Notes under the pieces: generated by a model
Seen by the model: the letters and a program-made list of their open reading frames with translations, nothing else
Database searches by the model: none
Told to the model about the DNA's origin: nothing
Translations under genes and position numbers: made by a program
In this document: one piece after another, positions 15,661-25,281 of the stretch
Layout: each line of letters begins with the position of its first letter
How positions within the stretch are numbered: position 1 is the first letter of the stretch
NCBI GenBank assembly: GCA_002296655.1
Contig: DBIN01000018.1
Span: 1 to 34,749, forward strand
DNA from: Acinetobacter sp. UBA801
GTDB taxonomy: Bacteria; Pseudomonadota; Gammaproteobacteria; Pseudomonadales; Moraxellaceae
Length of the DNA stretch: 34,749 nt
Direction of reading: 5' to 3'

Positions 15661-16764
15661 GTGACTGACGCACAGCAACAACAGCCTAAACATGTCATGA
15701 TGATGGCCGCAGGTACAGGTGGACATGTTTTCCCCGCTTTGGCCGTCGCAAAACAATTACAGCAACAAGGGATTCAAGTGTCATGGTTGGCGACCCCAGT
15801 GGGCATGGAAAATCGTCTGCTTAAAAATCACAATATCCCGATTTACCAAATTAATATTCAAGGCGTGCGTGGCAACGGGTTGATCCGTAAACTGGCTGCG
15901 CCATTTAAAATTTTAGGCGCAACGCTCAGTGCCATGCGTTACATGAAACAATTAAAAGTTGATGCAGTTGCAGGTTTTGGTGGTTATGTAGCAGGGCCAG
16001 GTGGCTTGGCAGCACGCGCTTTGGGTATTCCTGTGCTGATTCACGAACAAAATGCAGTCGCGGGTTTTACCAACACTCAATTGTCACGTGTGGCAAAAAC
16101 GGTGTGTCAGGCTTTTCCAAATACTTTTCCAAACAGTGACAAAATCGTTACCACAGGCAACCCTGTACGTGAAGAAATCACCGCGACCTTAAGCCCTGCA
16201 TGGCGCTATCAGGAACGTGAAAAAGCAGGCTTGCCAATTCGAATTTTAATTGTGGGTGGTTCACTTGGTGCACAAGCCTTAAACGAATGTGTACCTGAAG
16301 CATTAAAGCAACTGAATGTTGCTTTAGATGTTTATCATCAATGTGGGCAAAACCATGCCGAAGCGACGCAGGCACGTTATGCGCACAAGCCTGACCATTT
16401 ACAGGTTGAGGTACAGCCTTTTATTGAAGATATGGCCAAAGCCTATAGTGATGCCGATTTAATTATTTGTCGTGCGGGCGCACTTACGGTAACCGAGGTC
16501 GCGACTGCAGGTGTTGCGGCAGTATTTGTACCATTGCCTAGCGCAGTGGATGATCACCAAACTGCCAATGCCAAGTTTTTAGCCGATCTTGGTGCAGCAA
16601 AAATCTGTCCGCAAGCCAGCATGACCCCCGAAAGTTTAACAACATTATTAACCCCGTTAATGAATCGTCAATTGTTGTCTGAAATGGCGGTCAAAGCCCG
16701 TCAGCAGGCACAGCCTGATGCAACACAACACGTGGTTCGTCTTATTCAAGCTTTGTTCGAGTAA
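15661..16764 (+). CDS. murG: UDP-GlcNAc:MurNAc-pentapeptide-undecaprenol GlcNAc transferase
   Basis: 367 residues, peripheral inner-membrane glycosyltransferase (GT28). Adds GlcNAc to lipid I to make lipid II. Seen: the N-terminal glycine loop AAGTGGHVFPALAVAKQL, the middle GGSLGAQALNE loop, and the donor-binding CRAGALTVTEVA with the downstream PLPSAVDDHQTANA. These are the three G-loops and the UDP-GlcNAc site of MurG. The start is the GTG at 15661; an ATG in the MMMAAGTGG region would lose the N-terminal tail but not the domain. It is the first gene of a run murG-murC-ddl-ftsQ-ftsA, with 3 nt to murC. Confidence 0.97.
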   Translation: MTDAQQQQPKHVMMMAAGTGGHVFPALAVAKQLQQQGIQVSWLATPVGMENRLLKNHNIPIYQINIQGVRGNGLIRKLAAPFKILGATLSAMRYMKQLKVDAVAGFGGYVAGPGGLAARALGIPVLIHEQNAVAGFTNTQLSRVAKTVCQAFPNTFPNSDKIVTTGNPVREEITATLSPAWRYQEREKAGLPIRILIVGGSLGAQALNECVPEALKQLNVALDVYHQCGQNHAEATQARYAHKPDHLQVEVQPFIEDMAKAYSDADLIICRAGALTVTEVATAGVAAVFVPLPSAVDDHQTANAKFLADLGAAKICPQASMTPESLTTLLTPLMNRQLLSEMAVKARQQAQPDATQHVVRLIQALFE

Positions 16765-16767
16765 AAT

Positions 16768-18216
16768 ATGTCTCCATCTACACCCGCTGATCAAGCGAAA
16801 AAATTAATCAAAGTGCCTGAAATGCGCCGTATCAAACACATTCATTTTGTGGGTATTGGTGGCGCGGGGATGTGTGGCATTGCCGAAGTCTTGAAGAACC
16901 AAGGCTATAAAGTATCGGGTTCAGACATCAAAGCCTCAAAAACCACAGCGCAATTAGAAGAAAACGGCATCAAGGTTTATATTGGGCATGCGGCAGACCA
17001 TATTAAAGGCGCAAATGTGTTGGTGGTGTCTACTGCAATTGACCAAGAAAACCCGGAAATTAAAGCAGCAATTGACACCCGTATTCCTGTGGTGCGTCGT
17101 GCTGAAATGCTGGGCGAGTTGATGCGTTATCGTCATGGTATTGCAGTGGCGGGTACACATGGCAAAACCACCACCACCAGTTTAATTACCTGTATGTTGG
17201 CCGAAGAAAACATGGATCCAACTTATGTGATTGGTGGTTTGTTAAACCGTACTGGAGTCAATGCAGCATTGGGTGCGAGCCGTTATATCGTGGCAGAAGC
17301 CGATGAATCTGATGCATCGTTCTTATTCCTAGAGCCAATGGCGGCTGTCGTGACCAATATTGATGCCGATCATATGGACACCTATGGCGGTAGTTTTGAT
17401 ACTTTAAAAGATACCTTCATTCAATTCTTGCACAAATTGCCATTTTACGGCTTAGCTGTCGTGTGTGGTGATGATGCCAATATCCGTGAAATTATGCCAC
17501 GTATCGGGCGTCCGGTATTGACCTATGGTTTTAACGAAGACAACGATATTCGTGCCATTGATGTCGATCAAGATGGTATGCGTACACACTTTACCGTATT
17601 GCGTAAAGACCGCGAACCATTGCGCGTGACGGTGAATCAACCAGGCCTGCATAACGTATTAAATGCTTTGGCTGCAATTGGAATTGCCACCGATGAAGGC
17701 GTTTCTGATGGTGCAATTTGCCGTGCTTTAGAAGGCTTTAGCGGTGTTGGTCGTCGTTTCCAAGTACAAGGTGAGTTTGCGGTAGCAGACGGCAATGTGA
17801 AATTGGTAGATGACTACGGACATCACCCGAAAGAAGTGGAAGCCACCATTAAAGCTGCGCGTCAAAGTCATCCTGACCGCCGTTTGGTGATGTTGTTCCA
17901 ACCACACCGTTTTAGTCGTACTCGTGACTGTTTTGATGACTTTGTTGAGGTGTTGTCACAAGTCGATCAATTGTTATTGTTGGATGTTTATCCTGCGGGT
18001 GAAAAACCAATTGTTGGCGCAGATAGCCGTACTTTGGCACGCAGTATTCGTTTGCGTGGTCAGGTTGAGCCAATTTTAGTCGATCCAAACGATGGCAACT
18101 TACCGAATATTGTGAAACAAGTGTTACAGGCCAATGACTTGTTATTGACCCAAGGTGCAGGTAATGTGGGGGCGATTTCAATCGAGCTTGCACAAAACCA
18201 TTTGTATTTAAAATAA
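16768..18216 (+). CDS. murC: UDP-N-acetylmuramate--L-alanine ligase
   Basis: 482 residues. Cytoplasmic ATP-dependent ligase that adds the first L-alanine of the peptidoglycan stem peptide. The N-terminal Rossmann segment [17 protein letters not shown], the P-loop [16 protein letters not shown] (ATP binding), the metal-ligand region [10 protein letters not shown] and the C-terminal [17 protein letters not shown] are all present, in family order. The ATG lies 4 nt after the murG stop codon, so the two genes are cotranscribed and probably coupled. It is followed by ddl after 56 nt. Confidence 0.97.
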   Translation: MSPSTPADQAKKLIKVPEMRRIKHIHFVGIGGAGMCGIAEVLKNQGYKVSGSDIKASKTTAQLEENGIKVYIGHAADHIKGANVLVVSTAIDQENPEIKAAIDTRIPVVRRAEMLGELMRYRHGIAVAGTHGKTTTTSLITCMLAEENMDPTYVIGGLLNRTGVNAALGASRYIVAEADESDASFLFLEPMAAVVTNIDADHMDTYGGSFDTLKDTFIQFLHKLPFYGLAVVCGDDANIREIMPRIGRPVLTYGFNEDNDIRAIDVDQDGMRTHFTVLRKDREPLRVTVNQPGLHNVLNALAAIGIATDEGVSDGAICRALEGFSGVGRRFQVQGEFAVADGNVKLVDDYGHHPKEVEATIKAARQSHPDRRLVMLFQPHRFSRTRDCFDDFVEVLSQVDQLLLLDVYPAGEKPIVGADSRTLARSIRLRGQVEPILVDPNDGNLPNIVKQVLQANDLLLTQGAGNVGAISIELAQNHLYLK

Positions 18217-18272
18217 TCACAACTTGTGATGTTTGAATTTGATCGACCAGTTTAAAGTTTAAGGATATAAAC

Positions 18273-19202
18273 GTGTCAAATGCTTCAAAGTTCGGCAAAG
18301 TTGCCGTGTTGTTGGGTGGAAAATCTGCTGAGCGTGAGGTTTCTCTAGACAGCGGTCAAGCAGTACTCGAAGCACTGCTACGTTCAGGGGTGAATGCAGA
18401 AGCATTTGATCCACACACACGTAGTGTGACCGAATTGGTCAATTATGATCGTGCCTTTATTGTGTTACACGGGCGCGGTGGTGAAGATGGTCAAATTCAA
18501 GGTGTTTTGGAATGGTTGAATATTCCATACACGGGGACGGGCGTGCAAGGTTCAGCCATTGGCATGGACAAAGTGAAAACCAAGCAAATTTGGCAAGGTT
18601 CTGATTTGCCAACTGCGCCATACCGTATTGTTAGCAAAGATTCCAATATTGAAGACGTGGTTGCCGAGTTGGGCTTACCACTCATCATCAAGCCTGTGCA
18701 TGAAGGTTCTAGTATTGGTATGAGCAAAGTCGAAAAAGTTGAAGACTTTGCCAATGCTGTAGCGAAAGCAACTGCACATGATGACATTGTCATGGCTGAA
18801 AAATGGATTACAGGACGTGAATTTACCATCGTGCTGTTAAATGGTCAGGCTTTACCGATTATTCGTTTAGAACCACCGAAAGATGTAGCATTCTATGATT
18901 ATGAAGCCAAATATCAGCGTAACGATGTGCAATACGGTATTCCGTGTGGTTTAAGCGCTGTCGAAGAGCAACAGTTACAAGCTTTAGCATTGCGTGCCTT
19001 CCAAGCAGTGGGTGCAAGTGGTTGGGGGCGTATTGATGCCATGCAAGATGAAAAGGGCAATTTCTGGTTATTGGAAGTAAATACCGTACCAGGAATGACC
19101 AGCCATTCTTTAGTTCCGAAAGCGGCAAATGCAGTTGGCTATAGTTTTGATGAGCTGTGTGTGGCAATTTTGGCACAAACCCTTACAGGTGAAGCACACT
19201 AA
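18273..19202 (+). CDS. ddl: D-alanine--D-alanine ligase
   Basis: 309 residues, ATP-grasp enzyme that makes D-Ala-D-Ala for the stem peptide. Signatures: KVAVLLGGKSAEREVSLDSG, HGRGGEDGQIQG, the ATP-grasp loop KPVHEGSSIGMSKVE and the C-terminal EVNTVPGMTSHSLVPKAA with metal ligands and the substrate-binding SLVPK. Size and location next to murC and ftsQ correspond to DdlB. The start codon is GTG, with AAGGAT about 6 nt upstream. The next gene begins 2 nt after its stop codon. Confidence 0.97.
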   Translation: MSNASKFGKVAVLLGGKSAEREVSLDSGQAVLEALLRSGVNAEAFDPHTRSVTELVNYDRAFIVLHGRGGEDGQIQGVLEWLNIPYTGTGVQGSAIGMDKVKTKQIWQGSDLPTAPYRIVSKDSNIEDVVAELGLPLIIKPVHEGSSIGMSKVEKVEDFANAVAKATAHDDIVMAEKWITGREFTIVLLNGQALPIIRLEPPKDVAFYDYEAKYQRNDVQYGIPCGLSAVEEQQLQALALRAFQAVGASGWGRIDAMQDEKGNFWLLEVNTVPGMTSHSLVPKAANAVGYSFDELCVAILAQTLTGEAH

Positions 19203-19204
19203 AT

Positions 19205-20059
19205 ATGGCTCAACTTCCTGCATCCTTGCGCCGTAAACGGGCAGCGATTACCTCGATTCATGATAAACCGCCAACAGCCAAAGAAAAGCTGATCCATTTT
19301 GGCGGTTGGGTAATGCTGTGCGTTGCAGTGCTCGTGCTGGCAGTGGGTGCGTACGGGCTATATAAAGTCATGACTGATGCACAAATTGCCAAGCTAGATG
19401 TAGTGGGTACACGTTCAGATGCGGAACATCGCCAAGTGATGATGCATGTGAACCCTGTGATGACCAAGAACTATTTCACCTCTAACCTAGAGCAAATCCG
19501 CGATACCGCTTTGGAGTTGTCTTGGGTAGATCGAGTAGTGGTTTCACGCGCTTGGCCGAATGCCATTCGTGTACGGGTCATGCCGCGTCATCCAATTGCG
19601 CGTTGGGGTACAGGTCGTTTGCTCAGTGACAGCGGTGAAGTCTTTACCGAGGTCACGCCACAAAATAATCAACATTTACCGTTATTACACGGGCCAACGC
19701 ATCAATCTAAAATGATGATGCGTCGTTATAATGAAATTAACCAATTATTCTTACCCGTTAACGATCGTTTAAAAGAACTATATTTAACAGAACGTATGAC
19801 GTGGTTTATGCAGTTTGATTCAGGTCTACGTGTTATTGTAGATAAAGATCAAACCATGAGTAAGCTGCAGCGCTTAGGGCATCTTGCACAAAGTGATTTG
19901 AAGCCTGTATGGTCTAAAATATCCGCCATCGATTTGCGTTATCGCAATGGTTTGGCCATTCAATGGAAAAATTCAATTCCGCCAAAAATTGCAAATGGTC
20001 ACTTTGTTGTAACGATTGATGACACAAGCATTGCAGAGGGAATAAGAGCAAAGCCATAA
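19205..20059 (+). CDS. ftsQ: Cell division protein FtsQ
   Basis: 284 residues. Bitopic inner-membrane divisome protein linking early cytoplasmic and late periplasmic division proteins. Residues about 1-35 are cytoplasmic and basic; one membrane helix follows (WVMLCVAVLVLAVGAYGLYKV). The POTRA-like domain begins with IAKLDVVGTRSDAEHRQV, and the VSRAWPNAIRVRVMPRHPIARWG segment is the typical FtsQ beta-domain motif. The start lies 2 nt after ddl, whose 3' end provides the ribosome binding site. It is followed by ftsA after 66 nt. Confidence 0.95.
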   Translation: MAQLPASLRRKRAAITSIHDKPPTAKEKLIHFGGWVMLCVAVLVLAVGAYGLYKVMTDAQIAKLDVVGTRSDAEHRQVMMHVNPVMTKNYFTSNLEQIRDTALELSWVDRVVVSRAWPNAIRVRVMPRHPIARWGTGRLLSDSGEVFTEVTPQNNQHLPLLHGPTHQSKMMMRRYNEINQLFLPVNDRLKELYLTERMTWFMQFDSGLRVIVDKDQTMSKLQRLGHLAQSDLKPVWSKISAIDLRYRNGLAIQWKNSIPPKIANGHFVVTIDDTSIAEGIRAKP

Positions 20060-20125
20060 TATTGGGCTTTAAAAAATAGAGGCATTAAGCCATAAATTAA
20101 ACATACTGGTAATGGTAGTGAATAA

Positions 20126-21388
20126 ATGAATGAAGCTGTTCCCTCGGTTGTTGCGATTGACATTGGGACGCACAAAGTTTCAGTTTTGATTGCTAAGGTC
20201 CATGCGCCAGACAATATCCAAGTTATTGGTATGGCCACCGCACGTAATCGAGGCATGAGTAAAGGAAAAATTGTCAGTCTCGATAAAGTGATTACTGCAA
20301 TTAAAAATGCCGTGCAAGAAGCGGAAGATATGGCGGAATGCCGTGTGCATTCAGCATGGGTTTCTATTCCTAGTGCAGAGCTCAAAAGCTTCTATGCTTC
20401 AGGTCGCACACCTATTGAAAGTAGTGATCACACCATTACCACCAGTGAAGTGGTGCGCGCACTGGACTTGGCTAAAGCCAGTCACCTCACTTCAGACCAT
20501 TATTTGGTGAGTGCTGTACCACTCGGTTTTGATTTAGATGATTCGGGTGAATGGGTACAAAACCCAATTCGGATGTCGGCACATAGCATGACGGGGCATT
20601 ATCAATTGATGATGTTGCCGATTAGCACCATGCAAAATTTAGACCGTGCTTTAAAAGGTGCCAATATTGGCGTTGAAAAAATGGTGGTGTCGAATTTAGC
20701 CACTGCAGAAGCCAGTCTGCTCAAAGATGAAAAAGAATACGGTGTGTGTCTGGTAGATATTGGCGCAGGCACGACCAGTATTGCGGTTTATTTAGATGGA
20801 CGTTTGGCCTTAGCACACACTTTGCAGCGTGGTGGTGAGCATGTTACCCGTGATATTGCAGCAGTGTTACAAACCACAACCGAAGAAGCTGAACGGATTA
20901 AGCTATTGTATGGCTGTGTAGATATGAAAGTGGTCAAACCTGATCACATGATTCAAATTCAAGGCATTGATGGGCCACAAACCATTAGCCGCATTGAATT
21001 GGCGGAAATTATTATTGCGCGTTATGAAGAAATTTTCGCACAAATTCGTCAGGAACTCGAAAAAAGCGGTGCCATTCATGGTTTGTATCATGGTGTGGTT
21101 TTGGCGGGCGATGCCTCACAAATTGAAGGTATGATCAGCTTGGTACGTCGTATGTTGGGTGTTTCGGCGCACTTGGGGAATCATCCTTCACAAGTTTATG
21201 CCGAAGAACCGCATCAGGCTGCCTTACGCCGTTCACAATATGCAACGGCTTCAGGCTTATTGCTTTATAGTCAAAACTATACTCAAGACACGATTTTAGA
21301 ACATGAAGACCCTGAAACCTTATCGGTTTGGGGGCGTGTCGGACGGGCATGGTCAGGCTTGAACGAAAAGTTAAAATCTATTTTTTAG
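20126..21388 (+). CDS. ftsA: Cell division protein FtsA
   Basis: 420 residues, actin-like ATPase that tethers FtsZ to the membrane. Visible: the phosphate-1 loop VVAIDIGTHKVSVLIAK, the 1C-subdomain region (GMSKGKIVSLDKVITAIKNA), the phosphate-2 loop CLVDIGAGTTSIAVY, the adenosine-motif-like GVVLAGDASQIEG, and a C-terminal amphipathic tail (SGLNEKLKSIF) that serves as membrane anchor. The length is normal. The intergenic gap to ftsZ is about 160 nt, larger than elsewhere in the cluster, and may hold an extra ftsZ promoter. Confidence 0.97.
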   Translation: MNEAVPSVVAIDIGTHKVSVLIAKVHAPDNIQVIGMATARNRGMSKGKIVSLDKVITAIKNAVQEAEDMAECRVHSAWVSIPSAELKSFYASGRTPIESSDHTITTSEVVRALDLAKASHLTSDHYLVSAVPLGFDLDDSGEWVQNPIRMSAHSMTGHYQLMMLPISTMQNLDRALKGANIGVEKMVVSNLATAEASLLKDEKEYGVCLVDIGAGTTSIAVYLDGRLALAHTLQRGGEHVTRDIAAVLQTTTEEAERIKLLYGCVDMKVVKPDHMIQIQGIDGPQTISRIELAEIIIARYEEIFAQIRQELEKSGAIHGLYHGVVLAGDASQIEGMISLVRRMLGVSAHLGNHPSQVYAEEPHQAALRRSQYATASGLLLYSQNYTQDTILEHEDPETLSVWGRVGRAWSGLNEKLKSIF

Positions 21389-21440
21389 TTGAGTTTTTTT
21401 GGGAATATTGTTAGGAAGTTGTACGGATCATCGCTGGTAC

Positions 21441-21446
21441 TTGACA
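21441..21446 (+). promoter_or_regulatory. Possible -35 box of an ftsZ promoter
   Basis: A perfect TTGACA lies in the ftsA-ftsZ gap. The best -10 candidate at 17 nt (CATTCT) is poor, so the promoter is unproven. Separate ftsZ promoters within ftsA or the gap are common in this cluster. Confidence 0.25.
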
Positions 21447-21548
21447 AGCCAGAAGTTGAACAGCATTCTTAAAAATAATTTTTATGAAGATCAAGGCAGT
21501 ATACGGGCTTAAGTGACTGCCAATAACATATTAGGAAATCTAAAGGTC

Positions 21549-22730
21549 ATGGCCTCATTTGAATTTATAGATGATCAAACCGATAGCAACGGTCAAGCCC
21601 GTTTCACTGTGTTTGGTGTTGGTGGTGCAGGCGGTAACGCTGTGCAACACATGCTTGAGTCAGATATTCAGGGTGTAAAATTTGTTTGTGCCAATACGGA
21701 CAAACAAGCACTGGATCGCATGAATTCGCAATTCAAAATCCAGCTAGGTGAGCAAAGCACACGTGGTTTAGGCGCGGGCGGTGATCCTCAAGTGGGTCAA
21801 ACTGCAGCAGAAGAAAGCCGTGAGTTAATTTGTCAGCAACTTGAAGGCACAGACATGGTGTTTGTGACTGCGGGGATGGGTGGTGGCACAGGTACAGGTG
21901 CTGCGCCAGTGGTGGCTGAAATTGCCAAAGAAATGGGTATTTTGACTGTTGGTGTGGTGACTACGCCATTTAACTTTGAAGGTAAGCGTCGCTTACTTTC
22001 TGCGGAAAAAGGGATTGCGGCATTAGAGCAGCATGTAGACTCTTTAATCATTATTCCAAACCAGCGGTTAATGAAAGTTTACCGCGATATTTCTATGAAA
22101 GATGCGTATAAAAAAGCCGATGACGTTTTGTTGAACGGTGTACGCAGTATTTTTGATTTGGTGGTACGTCCGGGTCACATCAACCTAGACTTTGCTGACT
22201 TGAAAACGGCAATGAGCACGCGTGGTTATGCGATGATGGGTGTCGGTTCAGGTCGTGGTGAAAACCGTGCACGTCAAGCGGCTGAACAAGCCATTCGCAG
22301 CCCATTGCTCGATAGCGTGACCATTGCAAATGCCAAAGGCTTGTTGATTAACGTAACGGGTGGTGATGATGTGACCTTTGGTGAGATTGATGAGATTATG
22401 GAGGTAATTCATCAACTTTCAGATACCGAACAAACCCAAGTATTCTACGGTACCGTATTTGACCCTGAAGCGCGTGACGAAATCAGTGTGACTGTTATTG
22501 CTACAGGTTTGGCGCGTAACACAGGCGATACACCAGAGCCTGCTAAACGCACTGTGACACAAACAACTTCTGCAGCACCAACAGCGGCAGTGGAAGAAGA
22601 TGATGTTCCTGCAATTCAGCGTCAGCAATCAGAAACTGCACCTGCAATTAGTGCGACAACAACATCAAGCTCTGCGCGTCCAACGCCGATGAGTATTCAA
22701 GACTATTTGAAAAATCAGCAGCGTAAATAA
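21549..22730 (+). CDS. ftsZ: Cell division protein FtsZ
   Basis: 393 residues, tubulin-like GTPase that forms the Z ring. The GTP-binding loop GMGGGTGTGAAPVVAE is intact, with TVFGVGGAGGNAVQHM at the start and the T7 catalytic loop (NLDFADLKTAM) present. A variable linker of about 60 residues rich in Thr, Ala and Ser follows. The C-terminal tail ends SIQDYLKNQQRK and stands where other proteobacteria have the FtsA/ZipA-binding peptide (D-I/V-P-x-F-L-R). The frame is open from a GTG at 21513, but the ATG at 21549 gives the usual MASFEF-type N-terminus. Its nearest binding-site candidates (AAAGG at 2 nt, AGGA farther) are not ideal. Confidence 0.97.
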   Translation: MASFEFIDDQTDSNGQARFTVFGVGGAGGNAVQHMLESDIQGVKFVCANTDKQALDRMNSQFKIQLGEQSTRGLGAGGDPQVGQTAAEESRELICQQLEGTDMVFVTAGMGGGTGTGAAPVVAEIAKEMGILTVGVVTTPFNFEGKRRLLSAEKGIAALEQHVDSLIIIPNQRLMKVYRDISMKDAYKKADDVLLNGVRSIFDLVVRPGHINLDFADLKTAMSTRGYAMMGVGSGRGENRARQAAEQAIRSPLLDSVTIANAKGLLINVTGGDDVTFGEIDEIMEVIHQLSDTEQTQVFYGTVFDPEARDEISVTVIATGLARNTGDTPEPAKRTVTQTTSAAPTAAVEEDDVPAIQRQQSETAPAISATTTSSSARPTPMSIQDYLKNQQRK

Positions 22731-22761
22731 GCCAAGATACTCAATTTGATTGTGTGATCGG

Positions 22762-22796
22762 AAAAAGGCAGTTTTAAACTGCCTTTTTTGTTTTTT
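22762..22796 (+). terminator. Terminator of ftsZ
   Basis: Stem AAAAAGGCAGTTT/AAACTGCCTTTTTT followed by T-rich sequence. It separates ftsZ from lpxC, so lpxC needs its own promoter. Confidence 0.92.
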
Positions 22797-22854
22797 ATCA
22801 ATGGCTGAATATGCTAACGTATAGCGGTTTTTAAAATTTAGATGAATTGAGAAC

Positions 22855-23757
22855 ATGCTGAAACAACGTACCCTGCAACGTGTCGTCAAGGCGAGCGGTA
22901 TTGGTCTGCACAGTGGTCAAAAAGTATTGATCAACTTTGTGCCGCATCATGTCGATGGGGGAATTGTGTTTCGTCGTATCGATTTAAATCCGCCTGTTGA
23001 TATTCCAGCCGATGCCATGCTGATTCAAGAAGCATTTATGTGCTCGAATTTGGTTCAGGATGATGCCAAAGTTGGCACCATCGAGCATGTCATGAGTGCA
23101 ATAGCAGGTTTAGGCATTGATAACTTGATTATTGAAGTGTCTGCCTCTGAAGTGCCTATTATGGATGGCAGTGCGGGGCCTTTTATTTATTTGTTGATGC
23201 AGGGCGGTTTAAAAGAACAGGAGGCTCCTAAAAAGTTCATCAAAATTTTAAAACCTGTAGAAGCATTAATTGATGATAAGCGCGCGATGTTCAGTCCGCA
23301 TGAAGGTTTTCAGCTCAATTTTACTATCGACTTTGATCATCCTGCCTTTAAGAAAGAATATCAGTCTGCCACCATCGACTTTTCTACAGAAACCTTTGTC
23401 TATGAAGTGAGTGGCGCACGTACTTTTGGCTTTATGAAAGATTTGGACTATTTAAAAGCCAACAATTTGGCTTTGGGTGCGAGTTTAGATAATGCTATTG
23501 GGGTAGATGATACAGGCGTGGTCAATGAGGAAGGTTTGCGCTTCTCTGACGAGTTTGTGCGCCATAAAATTTTAGACGCTGTGGGGGATTTATACTTGCT
23601 TGGACATCAAATTATTGGCAAGTTTGATGGTTACAAGTCAGGACATGCCTTAAATAATCAGTTATTACACAATGTTCAGAGTGATCCAAGTAGTTATGAA
23701 ATTGTAACATTTGATGACATAAATTCTTGCCCGATCACTTATGTGCATGTGACATAA
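22855..23757 (+). CDS. lpxC: UDP-3-O-acyl-N-acetylglucosamine deacetylase
   Basis: 300 residues, zinc-dependent deacetylase; catalyses the committed step of lipid A synthesis in the cytoplasm. The opening [19 protein letters not shown] is the family signature. The first zinc ligand is His78 in [16 protein letters not shown]. The C-terminal [15 protein letters not shown] supplies the second zinc ligands, and [14 protein letters not shown] follows with the catalytic histidine at the end. Length agrees with known enzymes. Its location after ftsZ is conserved in many gamma-proteobacteria. Confidence 0.97.
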   Translation: MLKQRTLQRVVKASGIGLHSGQKVLINFVPHHVDGGIVFRRIDLNPPVDIPADAMLIQEAFMCSNLVQDDAKVGTIEHVMSAIAGLGIDNLIIEVSASEVPIMDGSAGPFIYLLMQGGLKEQEAPKKFIKILKPVEALIDDKRAMFSPHEGFQLNFTIDFDHPAFKKEYQSATIDFSTETFVYEVSGARTFGFMKDLDYLKANNLALGASLDNAIGVDDTGVVNEEGLRFSDEFVRHKILDAVGDLYLLGHQIIGKFDGYKSGHALNNQLLHNVQSDPSSYEIVTFDDINSCPITYVHVT

Positions 23758-23854
23758 GTCTTTGTCTTTTATTAATACGTTATAATGTAACAATAAAAAT
23801 GTGCGAATTTCATCACAAAATTGAGCAGAGTTTTTTGGAGTTTTCTGCAAACAA

Positions 23855-24295
23855 TTATTTTTTTTTGCTTGCCAAACGTAACAAAGCTTGGCTAAGCTTA
23901 GGGTCGCTCACAAAGTCAGCAGCACCTCGTAACATATCTTGAGTTTCTGGACTAAGTGTTCTTAAAGGCTTTTCGCATTTTGGGGGCGTTTGAGATTCAA
24001 CTCTTAAACGAACTTGGATTTTTTGTAAGTCTTTAAGCTCATGCAGTTGTGACAATTGAGTAATGTATTGCTTTTGCAAATAAGCAAGTTGACTCACCAT
24101 CGCCTGATTGGTTCCGGTAATGGTTAAGACACCTTGTTGATAACAAACCACCTGCCATTGCTCTGGTTGCGGCAGTAAAGGTTGAATAAGTTTGCCAAGT
24201 TTCTGCCATGCGGCAACTTGGTTTGATAGAAACGTTAGGTTTCCTGTTTTTATGTGTTTTCTTGTTTGTTGAAAGAGATTCACAGGTTCGGACAT
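23855..24295 (-). CDS. DUF721 (DciA-like) protein
   Basis: 146 residues. The segment from about residue 45 to 90 (WQVVCYQQGVLTITGTNQAM, then VSQLAYLQKQYITQLS) has the short beta-strand and helix pattern of the DUF721/DciA family. In many bacteria DciA helps load the replicative DNA helicase. The location between lpxC and an M23 peptidase gene is like that remembered for the Pseudomonas DUF721 gene, and supports the family call. It is on the minus strand, convergent with lpxC and divergent from the M23 gene. Sequence similarity in this family is weak, so the function is inferred. Confidence 0.75.
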   Translation of the reverse strand: MSEPVNLFQQTRKHIKTGNLTFLSNQVAAWQKLGKLIQPLLPQPEQWQVVCYQQGVLTITGTNQAMVSQLAYLQKQYITQLSQLHELKDLQKIQVRLRVESQTPPKCEKPLRTLSPETQDMLRGAADFVSDPKLSQALLRLASKKK

Positions 24296-24401
24296 ACATC
24301 ATTCCTTCATGGTTATGCCCTAATCTTATGCCTTCCTTTCAGTAGATATCAAGGAAGAGATCACAAGGAACTTCAAGTAAGAACAGTTAAGAGGTTTTTT
24401 T

Positions 24402-25085
24402 ATGCATTCGCGCCGTATTTTATTAGCGTTTTCACTGGCAGCTTCGGCAGCATCTGTCGCATTTGCTGATTTAGTTGAGTTAGATTCTCAAAGTTCATCA
24501 ACTGACCGTATTGAGCAATTAACCCGTACCTTGTCACAGGGTTCTTATACAGAAATACAAGATATTGACATTCCTGCACAAACGCAGATGACAGTTAAAT
24601 TGCGTGAAAAAACTACAGAATTAAATAACGCCTCTTTAGCCCAAAAATATGGTTCTAATACCAGTACCCGTTTTGCTTCTTCAAATCCTTATTCGTGGTT
24701 AGTATCACATCCTTTACCGAATGCACGCGTTAGCTCGACCTATGGCGGTCGTGTCATGAGTGGTCGTGCTGAAAACCACTCAGGTTTAGACCTTGCTGCA
24801 CCAAGTGGTACACCAATTTATGCGACTGGTCCAGGTATTGTAACCAAGTCAGGTTGGGGCACAGGTTATGGTCAATATGTAGAAATTAACCATGGTAATG
24901 GTTATATCACGCGTTACGCACACGCTTCACGTTTAATTGCACGTGTAGGTGACCGCGTCGAAGCAGGTGAACATATTGCTAACGTGGGTTGTACAGGTCG
25001 TTGTACAGGTCCACACTTACATTATGAAGTCGTGAAAGATGGTCAACGTAAGAACCCATCAACCTATTTAGCAATGTTGCCGTAA
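24402..25085 (+). CDS. M23 family metallopeptidase
   Basis: 227 residues with a signal peptide (MHSRRILLAFSLAASAASVA, then FADLVELD). The C-terminal lysostaphin-type domain cleaves peptide cross-links of peptidoglycan or acts as its regulator. Zinc ligands can be placed: His126 and Asp130 in NHSGLDLAAPSG, and His207 in GPHLHYEV, with His205 as the second histidine. All are present, so catalysis looks intact. Two cysteines (Cys197 and Cys201) stand just before the HLH motif, in VGCTGRCTGPHLH, where most relatives have serine or threonine. AAGAGG lies 7 nt before the ATG. Cotranscription with other genes is not indicated. Confidence 0.93.
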   Translation: MHSRRILLAFSLAASAASVAFADLVELDSQSSSTDRIEQLTRTLSQGSYTEIQDIDIPAQTQMTVKLREKTTELNNASLAQKYGSNTSTRFASSNPYSWLVSHPLPNARVSSTYGGRVMSGRAENHSGLDLAAPSGTPIYATGPGIVTKSGWGTGYGQYVEINHGNGYITRYAHASRLIARVGDRVEAGEHIANVGCTGRCTGPHLHYEVVKDGQRKNPSTYLAMLP

Positions 25086-25090
25086 TGTTT

Positions 25091-25115
25091 TGGCTAGAAA
25101 TTTATGTTCTAGCCA
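25091..25115 (+). terminator. Hairpin after the M23 gene
   Basis: Stem TGGCTAGAA/TTCTAGCCA, 9 bp. No T-run follows, so it may protect the 3' end rather than terminate. Confidence 0.45.
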
Positions 25116-25157
25116 CATTCACTGTAAAGTACTCACTACAAATTCAAACATGAAATT

Positions 25158-25180
25158 AAAGCGGGAAATGTCGCTTTTGT
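25158..25180 (+). terminator. Second weak terminator after the M23 gene
   Basis: Stem AAAGCG/CGCTTT with an 8-nt loop (25158-25163 with 25172-25177), followed by TGTTT. Confidence 0.4.
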
Positions 25181-25281
25181 TTATACTCAGGTTTTTGCTT
25201 TGAGCAAAATTCAGTGAAACTTTTTAGACTTCAACTTATCACTTAAAAAAATAATAACACGCAGTATATGCTGTATTGTAT

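Noticed and set aside
23781..23786. Perfect TATAAT after lpxC on the plus strand
   Set aside because: No -35 box at suitable spacing. A transcript from here would run antisense into the DUF721 gene with nothing to express; likely chance in AT-rich DNA.
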